A stretch of 64,000 bases of DNA from Lachnospiraceae bacterium (GTDB taxonomy: Bacteria > Bacillota > Clostridia > Lachnospirales > Lachnospiraceae): positions 42,312 to 106,311 of the forward strand of contig JAFUXA010000005.1 of the NCBI GenBank assembly GCA_017470985.1, in the 5' to 3' direction. This document shows positions 35,559-44,925 of this stretch, in pieces (the stretch's first letter is position 1; each line of letters starts with the position of its first letter). The notes beneath the pieces were generated by a model. The model saw nothing but the letters and a program-made list of their open reading frames with translations. It searched no databases and was not told the origin of the DNA. A program made the translations under genes and the position numbers.

Positions 35559-36497
35559 CTATAAGAAAGCTTTAACCTTCTTGTAGATTCCAGCAGCATC
35601 AAGTTTATACTTTTCAAGCAATTTAACAGCTGGACCAGACTCACCGAATCGATCTTCAACACCAATTCGAAGAAGTTTTGCAGGCTGCTTCTCAGCCAAT
35701 ACCTCTGCTACAGCAGAACCAAGTCCGCCAATAATAGAGTGCTCCTCAACAGTTACAACCTTGCCAGTCTTTGCTGCAGTCTTTACGATTAAGTCCTCAT
35801 CCAATGGCTTGATTGTATGAATATTGATTACTTCTACAGATACGCCATCTGCCTCAAGCATCTTGGCAGCCTCAAGAGACTCATTTACCTCAAGACCAGT
35901 TGCAACAAGAGTCACATCTGTACCTTCCTTCAATACAATACCTTTACCAATTTCAAACTTGTAATCATCTGTATCATTAATAACTGGAACAGCAAGACGA
36001 CCAAATCTCAGATAAACCGGGCCTTCCATCTCGTAAGCAGCCTTCACTGCTGCCTTGGCTTCAACATCATCCGAAGGATTGATGATAGTCATTCCAGGGA
36101 TTGTACGCATAAGAGCAATATCTTCATTACACTGATGTGTTGCTCCGTCCTCACCTACTGAAATACCAGCATGAGTTGCACCAATCTTCACATTGGCATG
36201 TGGATATCCAACTGAATTTCTAATCTGTTCAAATGTACGACCTGCTGCAAACATTGCAAATGATGAGCAAAATGGAACCTTACCTGTAAGAGCAAGACCT
36301 GCTGCAATACCTACCATGTTTGACTCTGCAATTCCGCAGTCAATATGTCTATCTGGAAATGCCTTCTTGAAAATACCTGTCTTGGTTGCTGCAGCCAAAT
36401 CTGCGTCCAATACAACTAAATCTTCATGCTCTGCACCTAACTCAGCGAGGGCATTACCATAACTATCTCTTGTAGCGACTTTCTTTACTTCTGACAT
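35559..36497 (-). CDS. Transketolase, C-terminal subunit
   Basis: Second half of a split transketolase (312 residues): the pyrimidine-binding domain with GIAESNMVGIAAGLA (about 56-70, holding the Glu that activates thiamine diphosphate) and the C-terminal domain with TVEEHSIIGGLGSAVAEVL. It transfers two-carbon units between sugar phosphates in the pentose phosphate pathway. It overlaps the N-terminal subunit gene by 13 bp, so translation is coupled and a heteromer forms. Confidence 0.93.
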   Translation of the reverse strand: MSEVKKVATRDSYGNALAELGAEHEDLVVLDADLAAATKTGIFKKAFPDRHIDCGIAESNMVGIAAGLALTGKVPFCSSFAMFAAGRTFEQIRNSVGYPHANVKIGATHAGISVGEDGATHQCNEDIALMRTIPGMTIINPSDDVEAKAAVKAAYEMEGPVYLRFGRLAVPVINDTDDYKFEIGKGIVLKEGTDVTLVATGLEVNESLEAAKMLEADGVSVEVINIHTIKPLDEDLIVKTAAKTGKVVTVEEHSIIGGLGSAVAEVLAEKQPAKLLRIGVEDRFGESGPAVKLLEKYKLDAAGIYKKVKAFL

Positions 36498-37324
36498 AAT
36501 GCTTCCTCCGCCTTCTTTAATTCTTCTACTGCAATAGCATACTCCTCATCATTTGGAGCCTTACCATGCCAACCAACTGCATTTTCCATGTAAGATACGC
36601 CCTTACCTTTTACAGTCTTCATAACGATAGCTGTAGGCATACCCTTGGTCTCTCTAGCTTCCTTAAATGCTGCGCGAAGCTGATCGAAATCATTTCCATC
36701 CTCGACAGCAATTACATGGAAGTTGAAAGCTGCGAACTTATCTGTAATAGGATAAGGAGAGTTAACCTCCTCAATTGTTCCATCAATCTGTAAGTTATTG
36801 TTATCTACAATTACCACCAGATTATCAAGGTTATGAGATCCTGCAAACATAGCTGCCTCCCATACCTGTCCTTCCTGAATCTCACCATCTCCAAGAAGTG
36901 TGTATACTCTATAATCTTCATTTGACAACTTAGCCGAAAGTGCCATACCTGTTGCAACAGATATACCCTGTCCAAGTGAACCTGAAGAAGCATCAATTCC
37001 TGGTGTGTGCTGAATACATGGATGTCCCTGCAAATGAGATCCGATATGACGAAGTGTCAACAGATCCTCAACCGGGAAGAATCCTCTGTTGGCAAGAGCA
37101 GCATATAATCCCGGGGCTGTATGTCCCTTTGATAATACGAATCTGTCTCTATCTGCTTTCTTTGGGTCCTTTGGATCGATATTCATCTCCTCAAAATATA
37201 AATAAGTGAATACCTCTGCTGCCGAAAGAGATCCACCTGGATGACCAGCCTTGGCAGCATGGACACCATCGATAATCCCTTTACGAACCTTGACAGCTGT
37301 TTTTTGAAGTTCAAGATTTGTCAT
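36485..37324 (-). CDS. Transketolase, N-terminal subunit
   Basis: First half of split transketolase. The upstream open frame to 37402 is ignored because MTNLELQ at 37324 has an AAAGGA site eight bases away (279 residues). It contains the thiamine-diphosphate binding domain: AAKAGHPGGSLSAAE, SKGHTAPGLYAAL and the GDG-N motif LLGDGEIQEGQVWEA ... VDNNNLQIDG. Split transketolases are usual in Firmicutes and Archaea. It could also belong to a DXP-synthase-like group, but the gene pair and motifs fit transketolase better. Confidence 0.92.
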   Translation of the reverse strand: MTNLELQKTAVKVRKGIIDGVHAAKAGHPGGSLSAAEVFTYLYFEEMNIDPKDPKKADRDRFVLSKGHTAPGLYAALANRGFFPVEDLLTLRHIGSHLQGHPCIQHTPGIDASSGSLGQGISVATGMALSAKLSNEDYRVYTLLGDGEIQEGQVWEAAMFAGSHNLDNLVVIVDNNNLQIDGTIEEVNSPYPITDKFAAFNFHVIAVEDGNDFDQLRAAFKEARETKGMPTAIVMKTVKGKGVSYMENAVGWHGKAPNDEEYAIAVEELKKAEEALCQK

Positions 37325-37466
37325 TGTGATTGTCCTTTCTCTTATAGAAAATTCACTATTATTCCAACTGCGAGTAGACTTGTATCTCACAGCCTTAATC
37401 ATTCTACTATGCTTAAATTGTTTTTACAATACAGCATTTGATTTATTTTATGTCTAAAATTTGATA

Positions 37467-38909
37467 CTATTTACACATTTCTTCCATCTCAATCAAAATA
37501 ATATTTTTGATTGTAGAAGCTACAGTCTCTGCAGTTTCATTGAACCCATTGTTGGAGCATGCCACATAGAACACATCTCCCTCACGGTTTAGCTGACGGG
37601 TCTTGTCAATAAGGCCTTTGATCTCTGCAATCTCCACAGGATTCTCGTCGTAGAAGCATAGGGTAAATATTGTAGCACTCTTACCTTTGGTCTTACCCAG
37701 GGATACCACATCGAATCCATCTGTTGTTCCGGCCTCGTCATCATTTACCCACCAGTTACCAGAACGCTCTATGGTAAATGGCATATTACCGTTATCACTC
37801 TGTGTCTCTAAATATTCACGACTCATTCTGGTAAGCACATCCTGCATATAGCCATTTAAATCGTTGGCAATATAATTGTCCCAAAGCTCATCCAAACGGC
37901 CATCCATATATAAATCGAAATGAGGCACGATATATTTATACCAGAAAATTACATTGGTATTTACAATGAGATATCTGGTCTTCTTTCTGTTAGATTCCTC
38001 TGTAATAGCATTCTGCTTAGTCACTATTCCAATGGACATCAATGCATTGAGATAAGGAACCACCACGTCCTTTGGCTTCTCAACCTCTGCAGATAGCTGA
38101 TTTACTCGATTCATACCCTTGGCCATAGCTGTCAGTAGACAATTATAATAAGATAATTCTCTCAACTCACTCCCCATAATCTGCTCAGGAAGCAAGGTGG
38201 CATCCTCAGGATTTCCTCCAAATATAACCCCAAGCGCCTCCTTCGGTTCAGCCTGTGCTCTACTCACCTTGACCAACTGTCCAGGTATTCCACCTGTCAT
38301 TCCATAGAGTATAGCCTTGTGAGCTGGTGATGCATAGGACAGGAACTCTCTGGCCTCGTCATATCTCATGGCTCCCAACTCAATATCCAAGTCAATCAAG
38401 CCCTTCCATGGAGACTTCTTGCCTATCACCTGCTTTTCCATCAAGATGTATGCATCTCCTATAAGCAGAAGTTTAACCGGCAGATCCTTCCACTGCTTCT
38501 TCACATATTCAACCAATATACTGTTAAATGTACTATCGGCTTTAACAAAATTGGTATATTTATCAATAACAACCAGCAACTTGCCCTTGCCAGCCCTCTC
38601 AGTAATTTCATCCAGAAGCTGAGGCAGCTCTGTCATAGATGACATTTTGCTTATATTCTTCTTGTTTACTGATTTATTACCATTGGCTCTTATAGTCTCA
38701 CTAATAAACTGCTGCCCCAACATAGAAACCTGCTGCTTACCTGTTGTCTCATAGGCAGTAAAAAACAACACGTCCTTGTCCTCTGCAAAATGACGTGCCA
38801 TTGTAGTTTTGCCCATTCCAAGAGAACCTCTGATGCAAGCCACCTTGCACTCGTTTCCCTCGTAAAAGCCATTTAATAATTCTAATTCCTTCTGTCTTCC
38901 AATATACAT
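37467..38909 (-). CDS. Archaeal-type AAA ATPase (DUF234 family)
   Basis: A 480-residue STAND/AAA-type ATPase. YIGRQKELELLNGFY at the N-terminus and Walker A RGSLGMGKTT (about 25-34) are followed by Walker B-like LLVVIDKY (about 111-118), a winged-helix region (about 230-310) and a C-terminal nuclease-like DUF234 domain with TRYLIVNTNVIFWYKYI and a late KGKSATIFTLCFYDENPVEIAEIKGL segment. The role of this family is not established; these proteins are common and often duplicated in anaerobes. It is single, preceded by a GGAGAG site, with unrelated neighbours. Confidence 0.8.
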   Translation of the reverse strand: MYIGRQKELELLNGFYEGNECKVACIRGSLGMGKTTMARHFAEDKDVLFFTAYETTGKQQVSMLGQQFISETIRANGNKSVNKKNISKMSSMTELPQLLDEITERAGKGKLLVVIDKYTNFVKADSTFNSILVEYVKKQWKDLPVKLLLIGDAYILMEKQVIGKKSPWKGLIDLDIELGAMRYDEAREFLSYASPAHKAILYGMTGGIPGQLVKVSRAQAEPKEALGVIFGGNPEDATLLPEQIMGSELRELSYYNCLLTAMAKGMNRVNQLSAEVEKPKDVVVPYLNALMSIGIVTKQNAITEESNRKKTRYLIVNTNVIFWYKYIVPHFDLYMDGRLDELWDNYIANDLNGYMQDVLTRMSREYLETQSDNGNMPFTIERSGNWWVNDDEAGTTDGFDVVSLGKTKGKSATIFTLCFYDENPVEIAEIKGLIDKTRQLNREGDVFYVACSNNGFNETAETVASTIKNIILIEMEEMCK

Positions 38910-39107
38910 AGCTCTCTCCTTATCGCACTTAATCGCCCTAGATTTTGGTCTGCGACAAGTTTTATTGTAATACGATTCAACTAGAGATTCAATTGATTTT
39001 TACTCCATTTTCAAAACTAGTATATAAATAAATTTCTACCACAATATGTGGGGGCAACGAAAAATGTCACAATGGAATTTCTCATACAAAGCAGGGTTTC
39101 TATTAAG

Positions 39108-39137
39108 TAAAAAACCGACCATCTAAGACGGCCGGTT
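39108..39137 (-). terminator. Terminator of the nucleoside uptake/udk operon
   Basis: Stem AACCGACCATC with GACGGCCGGTT (39113-39137; one A-C type mismatch and G-U), followed on the minus strand by TTTTTTAC. The 270-bp gap between 38910 and 39181 holds only this hairpin and AT-rich leader DNA. Confidence 0.8.
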
Positions 39138-39181
39138 ACTTTACTATGATTTCTATTTGAATACATTTACTTTGTAGCAAA

Positions 39182-39805
39182 TTATTCTGATTTACTTTTC
39201 TTAATTACACTTCTAATCTTGGCAGATACCACATCAAATGCCACATCATTCATTCCACTATTGATTACCACATCCGCCATGGCCTTGGTAGGCTCCACAT
39301 ACACATAGTGCATAGGCTTCACTGTGGTGAGGTACTGATCTACAATACCCTGTAAATCTCTGCCTCGCTCTTCCACGTCACGAATAACTCTTCGCAGAAT
39401 CCTCTCGTCCGCATCAGCGTCTACATATACTTTGATATCCATCTGATTTCTCAATCTCTCATCCTGTAATACCAGAATACCCTCGATAATAATAACAGGA
39501 CTCGGTTTGATTACTGTCACTTCCTTGGATCTGTTATGAATAGTGTAATCATAAATTGGGCACTCTACAGACTCTCCATTTCTCAATTTCTGGAGATGTT
39601 CTAACAACAAATCTGTCTCAAATGCATCCGGATGATCATAGTTCTGCAACTTTCTCTCCTCAAATGGAAGTTCATCCTGTGCCTTGTAATAGTTGTCATA
39701 ATAAATGACTGTTGTATCATCTGCAAAAGCTTCTTTAATCTTGTTGGTAAAGGTAGACTTGCCGGAGCCTGTTCCTCCGGCAATACCTATTATAATTGGT
39801 TCCAT
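39182..39805 (-). CDS. udk: Uridine kinase
   Basis: Phosphorylates uridine and cytidine to their monophosphates (pyrimidine salvage). The 207 residues contain Walker A GIAGGTGSGKST (about 7-18), YYDNYYK (about 35-41), NYDHPDAFETDLL (about 54-66) and DYTIHNRS (about 84-91), all diagnostic of Udk. It lies 12 bp after the last permease of a nucleoside ABC transporter, which makes uptake plus trapping by phosphorylation the obvious role of the operon. Confidence 0.95.
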   Translation of the reverse strand: MEPIIIGIAGGTGSGKSTFTNKIKEAFADDTTVIYYDNYYKAQDELPFEERKLQNYDHPDAFETDLLLEHLQKLRNGESVECPIYDYTIHNRSKEVTVIKPSPVIIIEGILVLQDERLRNQMDIKVYVDADADERILRRVIRDVEERGRDLQGIVDQYLTTVKPMHYVYVEPTKAMADVVINSGMNDVAFDVVSAKIRSVIKKSKSE

Positions 39806-39817
39806 TGTATATCCTCT

Positions 39818-40759
39818 TTATCTAGCGCCCTTATCGTACGGAATACCTTCCGCCTTTGGAGCTGCAGAATTTTTCGATGTAAGAGCAAGTACAATAAGTG
39901 AAATAATATATGGAAGCATGATATATACAGCATTTGGAATATGCAGATTATTTAACCAGCCAATTCCCATATATACACTTGATAATGCTCTAAAGAATCC
40001 AAACAACAATGATGCCAAGAAGATGTTCTGAGGTTTCCATTTACCGAAAATCATAACAGCTAATGCAAGGAAACCATATCCACATACACCTGTATTAAAT
40101 TCACACTCACCATTGTTGATTGCGATATAAGTCAATCCCCCTAGACCGCCAAGCACACCTGAAATCAAAACTCCGGCCCAGCGCATCTTATATACATTGA
40201 TACCTACTGAATCAGCAGCCTGTGGATGTTCTCCACAAGCCATAAGTCTAAGGCCGAACTTAGTCTTGTATAATAAAACAAATGAAATAATAACTGCTGC
40301 AAATGCAATAATCATAAACCAGCTAAGTCTCATTGAGCCAATCTTGATTACAAAATAGGACTGTGCAGTTCTATATTTTACAGCTGCAGATACATTGCTT
40401 GAATCATGTGAGAGGTTGATAGCCTTTACTACTACAGTAGCGAAAGCTACACCAAGCATATTCATAGCTGTACCTACAAGTGTCTGATCTGCGTTGAAAT
40501 GAATCGCTGCAACTGCAAGAAGCATGGTATAAACCAAACCTGATAGAGCCGCACTTATAAGAGCTATAAGAACTACCATCAATCCAGGCAATGTTCCTTC
40601 TATTGCATTCATTGTGAGAGCTCCACCCAAAGCTCCAATTACCATTGTTCCCTCAAGTCCTAAGTTGATTACTCCGGAATGCTCTGAGAAACAGCCACCG
40701 AGAGCAACCAGGGACAAGATGCTGGCATATACTAATGTATATTGTATTAATATAGTCAT
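39818..40759 (-). CDS. Nucleoside ABC transporter permease 2 (NupQ/BmpC-like)
   Basis: A 313-residue inner membrane permease of the branched-chain-type (BPD_transp_2) family with about eight or nine helices. LGLEGTMVIGALGG (about 34-47) and a mid-protein YKTKFGLRLMACGEHPQAADSVGIN loop are typical of the second permease in Bmp/Nup-type nucleoside importers. Its ATG overlaps the previous gene stop by one base. It partners the permease at 40759-41847. Confidence 0.9.
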   Translation of the reverse strand: MTILIQYTLVYASILSLVALGGCFSEHSGVINLGLEGTMVIGALGGALTMNAIEGTLPGLMVVLIALISAALSGLVYTMLLAVAAIHFNADQTLVGTAMNMLGVAFATVVVKAINLSHDSSNVSAAVKYRTAQSYFVIKIGSMRLSWFMIIAFAAVIISFVLLYKTKFGLRLMACGEHPQAADSVGINVYKMRWAGVLISGVLGGLGGLTYIAINNGECEFNTGVCGYGFLALAVMIFGKWKPQNIFLASLLFGFFRALSSVYMGIGWLNNLHIPNAVYIMLPYIISLIVLALTSKNSAAPKAEGIPYDKGAR

Positions 40760-41847
40760 TACTCTTCGCCCCCTTTCTTAGTATCACGGCGTTTGTTCAT
40801 TACATATTTCATAAATCCTACGAATCCACAGAGGTAGATAATAATAGCTGAAATCATGTCAGACACCTCTGGGCAGTAAGTTGTAAGATCCAAATGACTT
40901 CCGCCCTGCATAATATGCTCTAAGAAATATGAAGCAAAAATTGTTCCGATTGGATTTAGTCCTCCAAGGAATGCTGCTGCAATTCCGTTGAATCCCATGT
41001 CTGGAACTGAGTTAGCTCCAAGGAACCACTGTGTTATATCTGTCAGATACAGGAATGCTCCTCCCAATCCTGCAAGTCCACCACTGATGGCGAGAGTAAG
41101 CACGATATTCTTCTTCTCAGCCATACCCGCGTACTTAGCAGCATTCTTGTTGCATCCTGTAGCCTTTAACTCATAACCCAACTTTGTCTTGTCTAATACA
41201 ACCCATATTACAATTGCAAATAAAATAGCCAATGGAAGAGCAAGACCAGCATAAGGTGATTTGAACATCTTGTCTAATCCAATACTTGGAATAACTGCGC
41301 TATCTGCATATTTCGCAAGTGAATAAGTATAAGGTGAACTAGGCATCTTGGCTGCCCCAAGAACAATATTGGTAATATACAAACCAATCCAGTTCAACAT
41401 AATACCTGAGATAACTTCATTAACATTACAGTAAGCCTTGAGCAGACCTACAATAACGGCCCAGATAACACCGGCTGCAGCTGCAAGAAGCATACATGCA
41501 AACCAGCCCCAATGTAAAATCAAAGCTGCATATATTGCTGCTGCCACGCCAACTACATACTGTCCTGCCGCACCAATGTTGAACATTCCAACTTTGTAAG
41601 AGAACAGAATTGAAAGTGAACACATAAGAAGTGGTGCTGTATATACCAATGTGTTGGCAAAATATTTGGTTCTTGCCACATCTGAACTATAACCCATGAA
41701 GTTCTTGATGATAGCAAGCATACCGTCAACAGCTCCCGACGGTTCAATAATAAGTAAGGCAATAAAGCCCACAAGCAATCCAATCAAGATACAAATAATA
41801 GATGCAATAAATGACTGGAATCCATCATTCTTTAAAATCTTTTTCAT
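40759..41847 (-). CDS. Nucleoside ABC transporter permease 1 (NupP/BmpB-like)
   Basis: A 362-residue permease with a longer N-terminal helix (about 12-34) and about nine helices in total. FNIGAAGQYVVGVAAA (about 89-104) and LGYELKATGCNKNAAKYAGM (about 225) are the family motifs; the latter is the loop that contacts the ATPase. Its start overlaps the ATPase gene by four bases (41844-41847). Together with the second permease it forms the membrane channel for nucleosides, as judged from the udk neighbour and the Bmp-type binding protein. Confidence 0.9.
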   Translation of the reverse strand: MKKILKNDGFQSFIASIICILIGLLVGFIALLIIEPSGAVDGMLAIIKNFMGYSSDVARTKYFANTLVYTAPLLMCSLSILFSYKVGMFNIGAAGQYVVGVAAAIYAALILHWGWFACMLLAAAAGVIWAVIVGLLKAYCNVNEVISGIMLNWIGLYITNIVLGAAKMPSSPYTYSLAKYADSAVIPSIGLDKMFKSPYAGLALPLAILFAIVIWVVLDKTKLGYELKATGCNKNAAKYAGMAEKKNIVLTLAISGGLAGLGGAFLYLTDITQWFLGANSVPDMGFNGIAAAFLGGLNPIGTIFASYFLEHIMQGGSHLDLTTYCPEVSDMISAIIIYLCGFVGFMKYVMNKRRDTKKGGEE

Positions 41848-43385
41848 TTCACAGTCACCTCATCTCTCTTTGCTCCGGACATGTAAAGTCCTAATTCATC
41901 TTCAGTGACTGTCTTTGGATCGAATTCTCCTACAATCTCACCTTCATACATCACCAATATTCTATCTGATACATCAAGTACCTCATCCAATTCAAGAGAA
42001 ACAAGGAGCACGCCCTTACCGGCGTCTCTTTCTGCCACAAGCTGTTTATGTACGAACTCAATAGCACCAACATCCAAACCTCTTGTAGGCTGAACTGCAA
42101 TCAGAAGAGATGGATCTCTCTCTATCTCTCTAGCAATAATAGCCTTCTGCTGATTACCACCTGACATACTGCCTACACGAGTAATTGGGCCCTGTCCTGA
42201 TCGAACATCATAGCCTTCAATTAATTTGTTGGCATAGTCACGGATATTCTTTCTCTTCAAGAAGCCGAATTTATTGACAAATCTCTCCTCGAAATAGTTC
42301 TGTAAAATGAGATTATCTTCCAGAGAATAATCCAATACCAATCCATGCTTATGTCTGTCTTCCGGAATGTGACCGATACCTGCCACATTTCTCTTGCGAA
42401 TAGAATCATGTGTTATATCCTTACCATTTAACACAAGCTTGCCGGAAGCAAGTGGTTCTAATCCGGTAAGTCCATATACAAACTCAGACTGACCATTTCC
42501 ATCAATACCGGCGATACATACTATCTCACCTGCGTGTACGTTTAGAGATACATTATTTACTGCATTCTTCTTGTGAGACTTAGAAGCTACAGTCATATTT
42601 TCCACAGATAAAACAACATCAGCAGGCTTTGCCGGCGCTTTCTCAACATGGAAATTTACATCACGACCAACCATCATGGCTGACAACTTCTCCATTGTTG
42701 TCTCTGATGTATTCACTGTGCCGATGTATTTACCCTTGCGAAGTACACTACATCTGTCAGCAACTTCCATAATTTCTGCAAGCTTATGTGAGATGAAGAG
42801 AATACTCTTACCCTCTGCAGCCAGATTTTTCATAATCTGCATAAGCTCTTTGATCTCCTGTGGTGTAAGAACAGCAGTAGGTTCATCAAAGATCAATATC
42901 TCATTATCTCTATAGAGCATCTTGAGAATCTCTGTACGCTGCTGCATACCTACAGTTATATCAGAGATAAGTGCATCCGGATCTATTGCCAGACCATACT
43001 TATCTGATAATTCCATAACCTTCTTGCGGGCATCATCCTTCTGTAAAATGCCACCCTTGGTAGTTTCTACACCCAGAATAATATTTTCCAAAACAGTAAA
43101 GCACTCAACCAATTTAAAATGCTGGTGCACCATTCCAATACCTAAATCATTGGCATCATTAGGATTATTGATCTTGACCTCTCTACCGTCCTTCTTTATT
43201 ACGCCTTCCTCTGGTGGATACAAGCCAAACAACACACTCATCAAAGTAGACTTTCCTGCACCGTTCTCCCCTAACAATGCATGAATCTCGCCCTTCTTCA
43301 ATTGAAGAGATATATTGTCATTGGCAACTATCCCTGGGAACCTTTTTGTAATATTAAGCATTTCTATTACGTATTCTTGTTCCAC
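41844..43385 (-). CDS. Nucleoside ABC transporter ATPase (NupO/BmpD-like, two nucleotide-binding domains)
   Basis: A 513-residue duplicated ATPase. The first half has Walker A GENGAGKST (about 38-46), the signature-like VGMQQRTEILK (about 144) and ILIFDEPTAVL (about 163). The second half has a divergent P-loop GIDGNGQSE (about 293-301), SGGNQQKAIIAREI (about 409) and LLIAVQPTRGLDVG. One full and one degenerate site is the rule in sugar/nucleoside-type ATPases. The gene lies between the binding protein and the permeases. Confidence 0.93.
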   Translation of the reverse strand: MEQEYVIEMLNITKRFPGIVANDNISLQLKKGEIHALLGENGAGKSTLMSVLFGLYPPEEGVIKKDGREVKINNPNDANDLGIGMVHQHFKLVECFTVLENIILGVETTKGGILQKDDARKKVMELSDKYGLAIDPDALISDITVGMQQRTEILKMLYRDNEILIFDEPTAVLTPQEIKELMQIMKNLAAEGKSILFISHKLAEIMEVADRCSVLRKGKYIGTVNTSETTMEKLSAMMVGRDVNFHVEKAPAKPADVVLSVENMTVASKSHKKNAVNNVSLNVHAGEIVCIAGIDGNGQSEFVYGLTGLEPLASGKLVLNGKDITHDSIRKRNVAGIGHIPEDRHKHGLVLDYSLEDNLILQNYFEERFVNKFGFLKRKNIRDYANKLIEGYDVRSGQGPITRVGSMSGGNQQKAIIAREIERDPSLLIAVQPTRGLDVGAIEFVHKQLVAERDAGKGVLLVSLELDEVLDVSDRILVMYEGEIVGEFDPKTVTEDELGLYMSGAKRDEVTVK

Positions 43386-43450
43386 TTTGTTACTCCTCTC
43401 TTAGCCATAATTTAAATAATTATATCATGATTCCACACTATTTACCACGC

Positions 43451-43487
43451 AAAAAAGAGAGCAAATCCTTGCAGATTCACTCTCTTT
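43451..43487 (-). terminator. Internal terminator between the binding-protein and ATPase genes
   Basis: A strong stem (arms about 43454-43467 and 43474-43487, core GAGAG/CTCTC) with a T-run on the minus strand lies between bmpA-like and ATPase genes. Partial termination here would give excess binding protein over the membrane parts, a common arrangement. Confidence 0.7.
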
Positions 43488-43536
43488 CAAATCAACCTAT
43501 ATCATTACTGTCGAAATAATTATTTCAAAACTGAAA

Positions 43537-44736
43537 TTAGTCTGTTGTAATAATTGTTCCGAGATCCTTTACAGTGATATTGTCTGTCTTTGGCATTGCT
43601 GTAATGTCGTTAGAAACCTTTACCTCGCCCTTGAACATTGAAGCAACAAGCGCCTTGTAGTCATCCTCTGTAAATCCATCAGCAAACTGAGTAGACTCAC
43701 CAAGCTGTACATAGTTAGCAGATGGATCATCACCAGATACCATTCCAAGGCAATCAATCTTGCCAAGGTACTTAGCCCAGTTACCATTGTTGATGCAGTC
43801 ATCTAATGTATCCTTTACTGTAGGAGCAAGACCCTTCATAGCAGAAGTAACTGTCATTCCTTCTCCGTACTCAGCATCAATTACAGGACCCTGATCACTA
43901 TCAACACCGATTACCTTCTTACCGTTGTTCTTTGCTGACTCACATACATCCTTGAAGATTGAACCACCACAAGCGAAGATAACTTCTGTACCACCTGCAT
44001 ACATTGTGTCGCAAGCAGAGATTACCTGCTGGTTACCAGCACCGAATGTTCCGCCGTATGCGTACTGTACATCTACAGCAGCACCTGTCTCAGCAGCTGC
44101 AGCATCAGCACCCTGAAGGAATCCATAACCATATCTCTCAACAGCTGGAACTGACATTCCACCCATGAATCCAAGCTTAGTATATCCAAGCTTAACAGCT
44201 GCATATCCTGCCAAGTATCCAGAAAGCTCTTCCTGGTATGTTACACAGTATACATTGTCCATATATACTCCGCTCTCTTCGAGATCCCAGTTATCTGGTG
44301 TATAATCATACTTGTCTCCCAAAGCAGCCTCGAGAAGGTCACCCTTTGAGCAGTCAAGTGCGATGAATTTAACATCAGAATATGTCTCTGCAAGATCTAC
44401 GATTGTACCTGCAAATAAGTATCCTGGCATAACAATTACATTGAATCCACCGTCAATAGCTTCCTCAACAGATGCATCACGTGCAGATGTTGTATCCTCG
44501 CTTGGCTTGAAATACTGGAACTTAAGCCCATTTGCCTCACAAAATTCCTTAGAAGCTTCATATGTAGACTGATTAAATGACTGGTCTGTAATATCACCTG
44601 AGTCAGTAATCATTGCTACACTGTACTCTGTATCTTCACTAGAAGAAGCATTGTCTGAGTTGCTCTTTGAACAACCAGCAAAAATTGTTGCTACCATTGC
44701 AGTAGCCATTAAAATAGCTATTAGTTTCTTTTTCAT
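43537..44736 (-). CDS. BMP family nucleoside-binding lipoprotein
   Basis: Extracellular solute-binding lipoprotein of the Bmp/PnrA family, 399 residues. A signal peptide ends in the lipobox IFAGC with lipidated Cys22, followed by a Ser/Asn-rich linker. The mature domain begins with YSVAMITDSGDITDQSFNQS (about 43-62), the typical PnrA start, and has GFMGGMSVPAVERYGYGFLQG and VIFACGGSIFKDVC further on. PnrA-like proteins bind purine and pyrimidine nucleosides. It is the first gene of the operon and has a GGAGGG site. Confidence 0.92.
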   Translation of the reverse strand: MKKKLIAILMATAMVATIFAGCSKSNSDNASSSEDTEYSVAMITDSGDITDQSFNQSTYEASKEFCEANGLKFQYFKPSEDTTSARDASVEEAIDGGFNVIVMPGYLFAGTIVDLAETYSDVKFIALDCSKGDLLEAALGDKYDYTPDNWDLEESGVYMDNVYCVTYQEELSGYLAGYAAVKLGYTKLGFMGGMSVPAVERYGYGFLQGADAAAAETGAAVDVQYAYGGTFGAGNQQVISACDTMYAGGTEVIFACGGSIFKDVCESAKNNGKKVIGVDSDQGPVIDAEYGEGMTVTSAMKGLAPTVKDTLDDCINNGNWAKYLGKIDCLGMVSGDDPSANYVQLGESTQFADGFTEDDYKALVASMFKGEVKVSNDITAMPKTDNITVKDLGTIITTD

Positions 44737-44925
44737 AATACCCTCCTTATTAATTTAAAACTAATTCCACTATAGTTTATGATTTTTTAAAGATTTAATC
44801 AACCGAAAAATTGACCATTTTCCACGGATAATTTTATAAATAGTGTCAAAAAACATGGGGTTGTGTTATATTTTGTATATAGGGGATAACAATAAAATAT
44901 TTTATTTCCAAAGGGGGGATTTATT

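Noticed and set aside
36485-36497. Frameshifted single transketolase
   Set aside because: Split transketolase with a short overlap is the normal form in many Firmicutes; both halves have complete ends and motifs.
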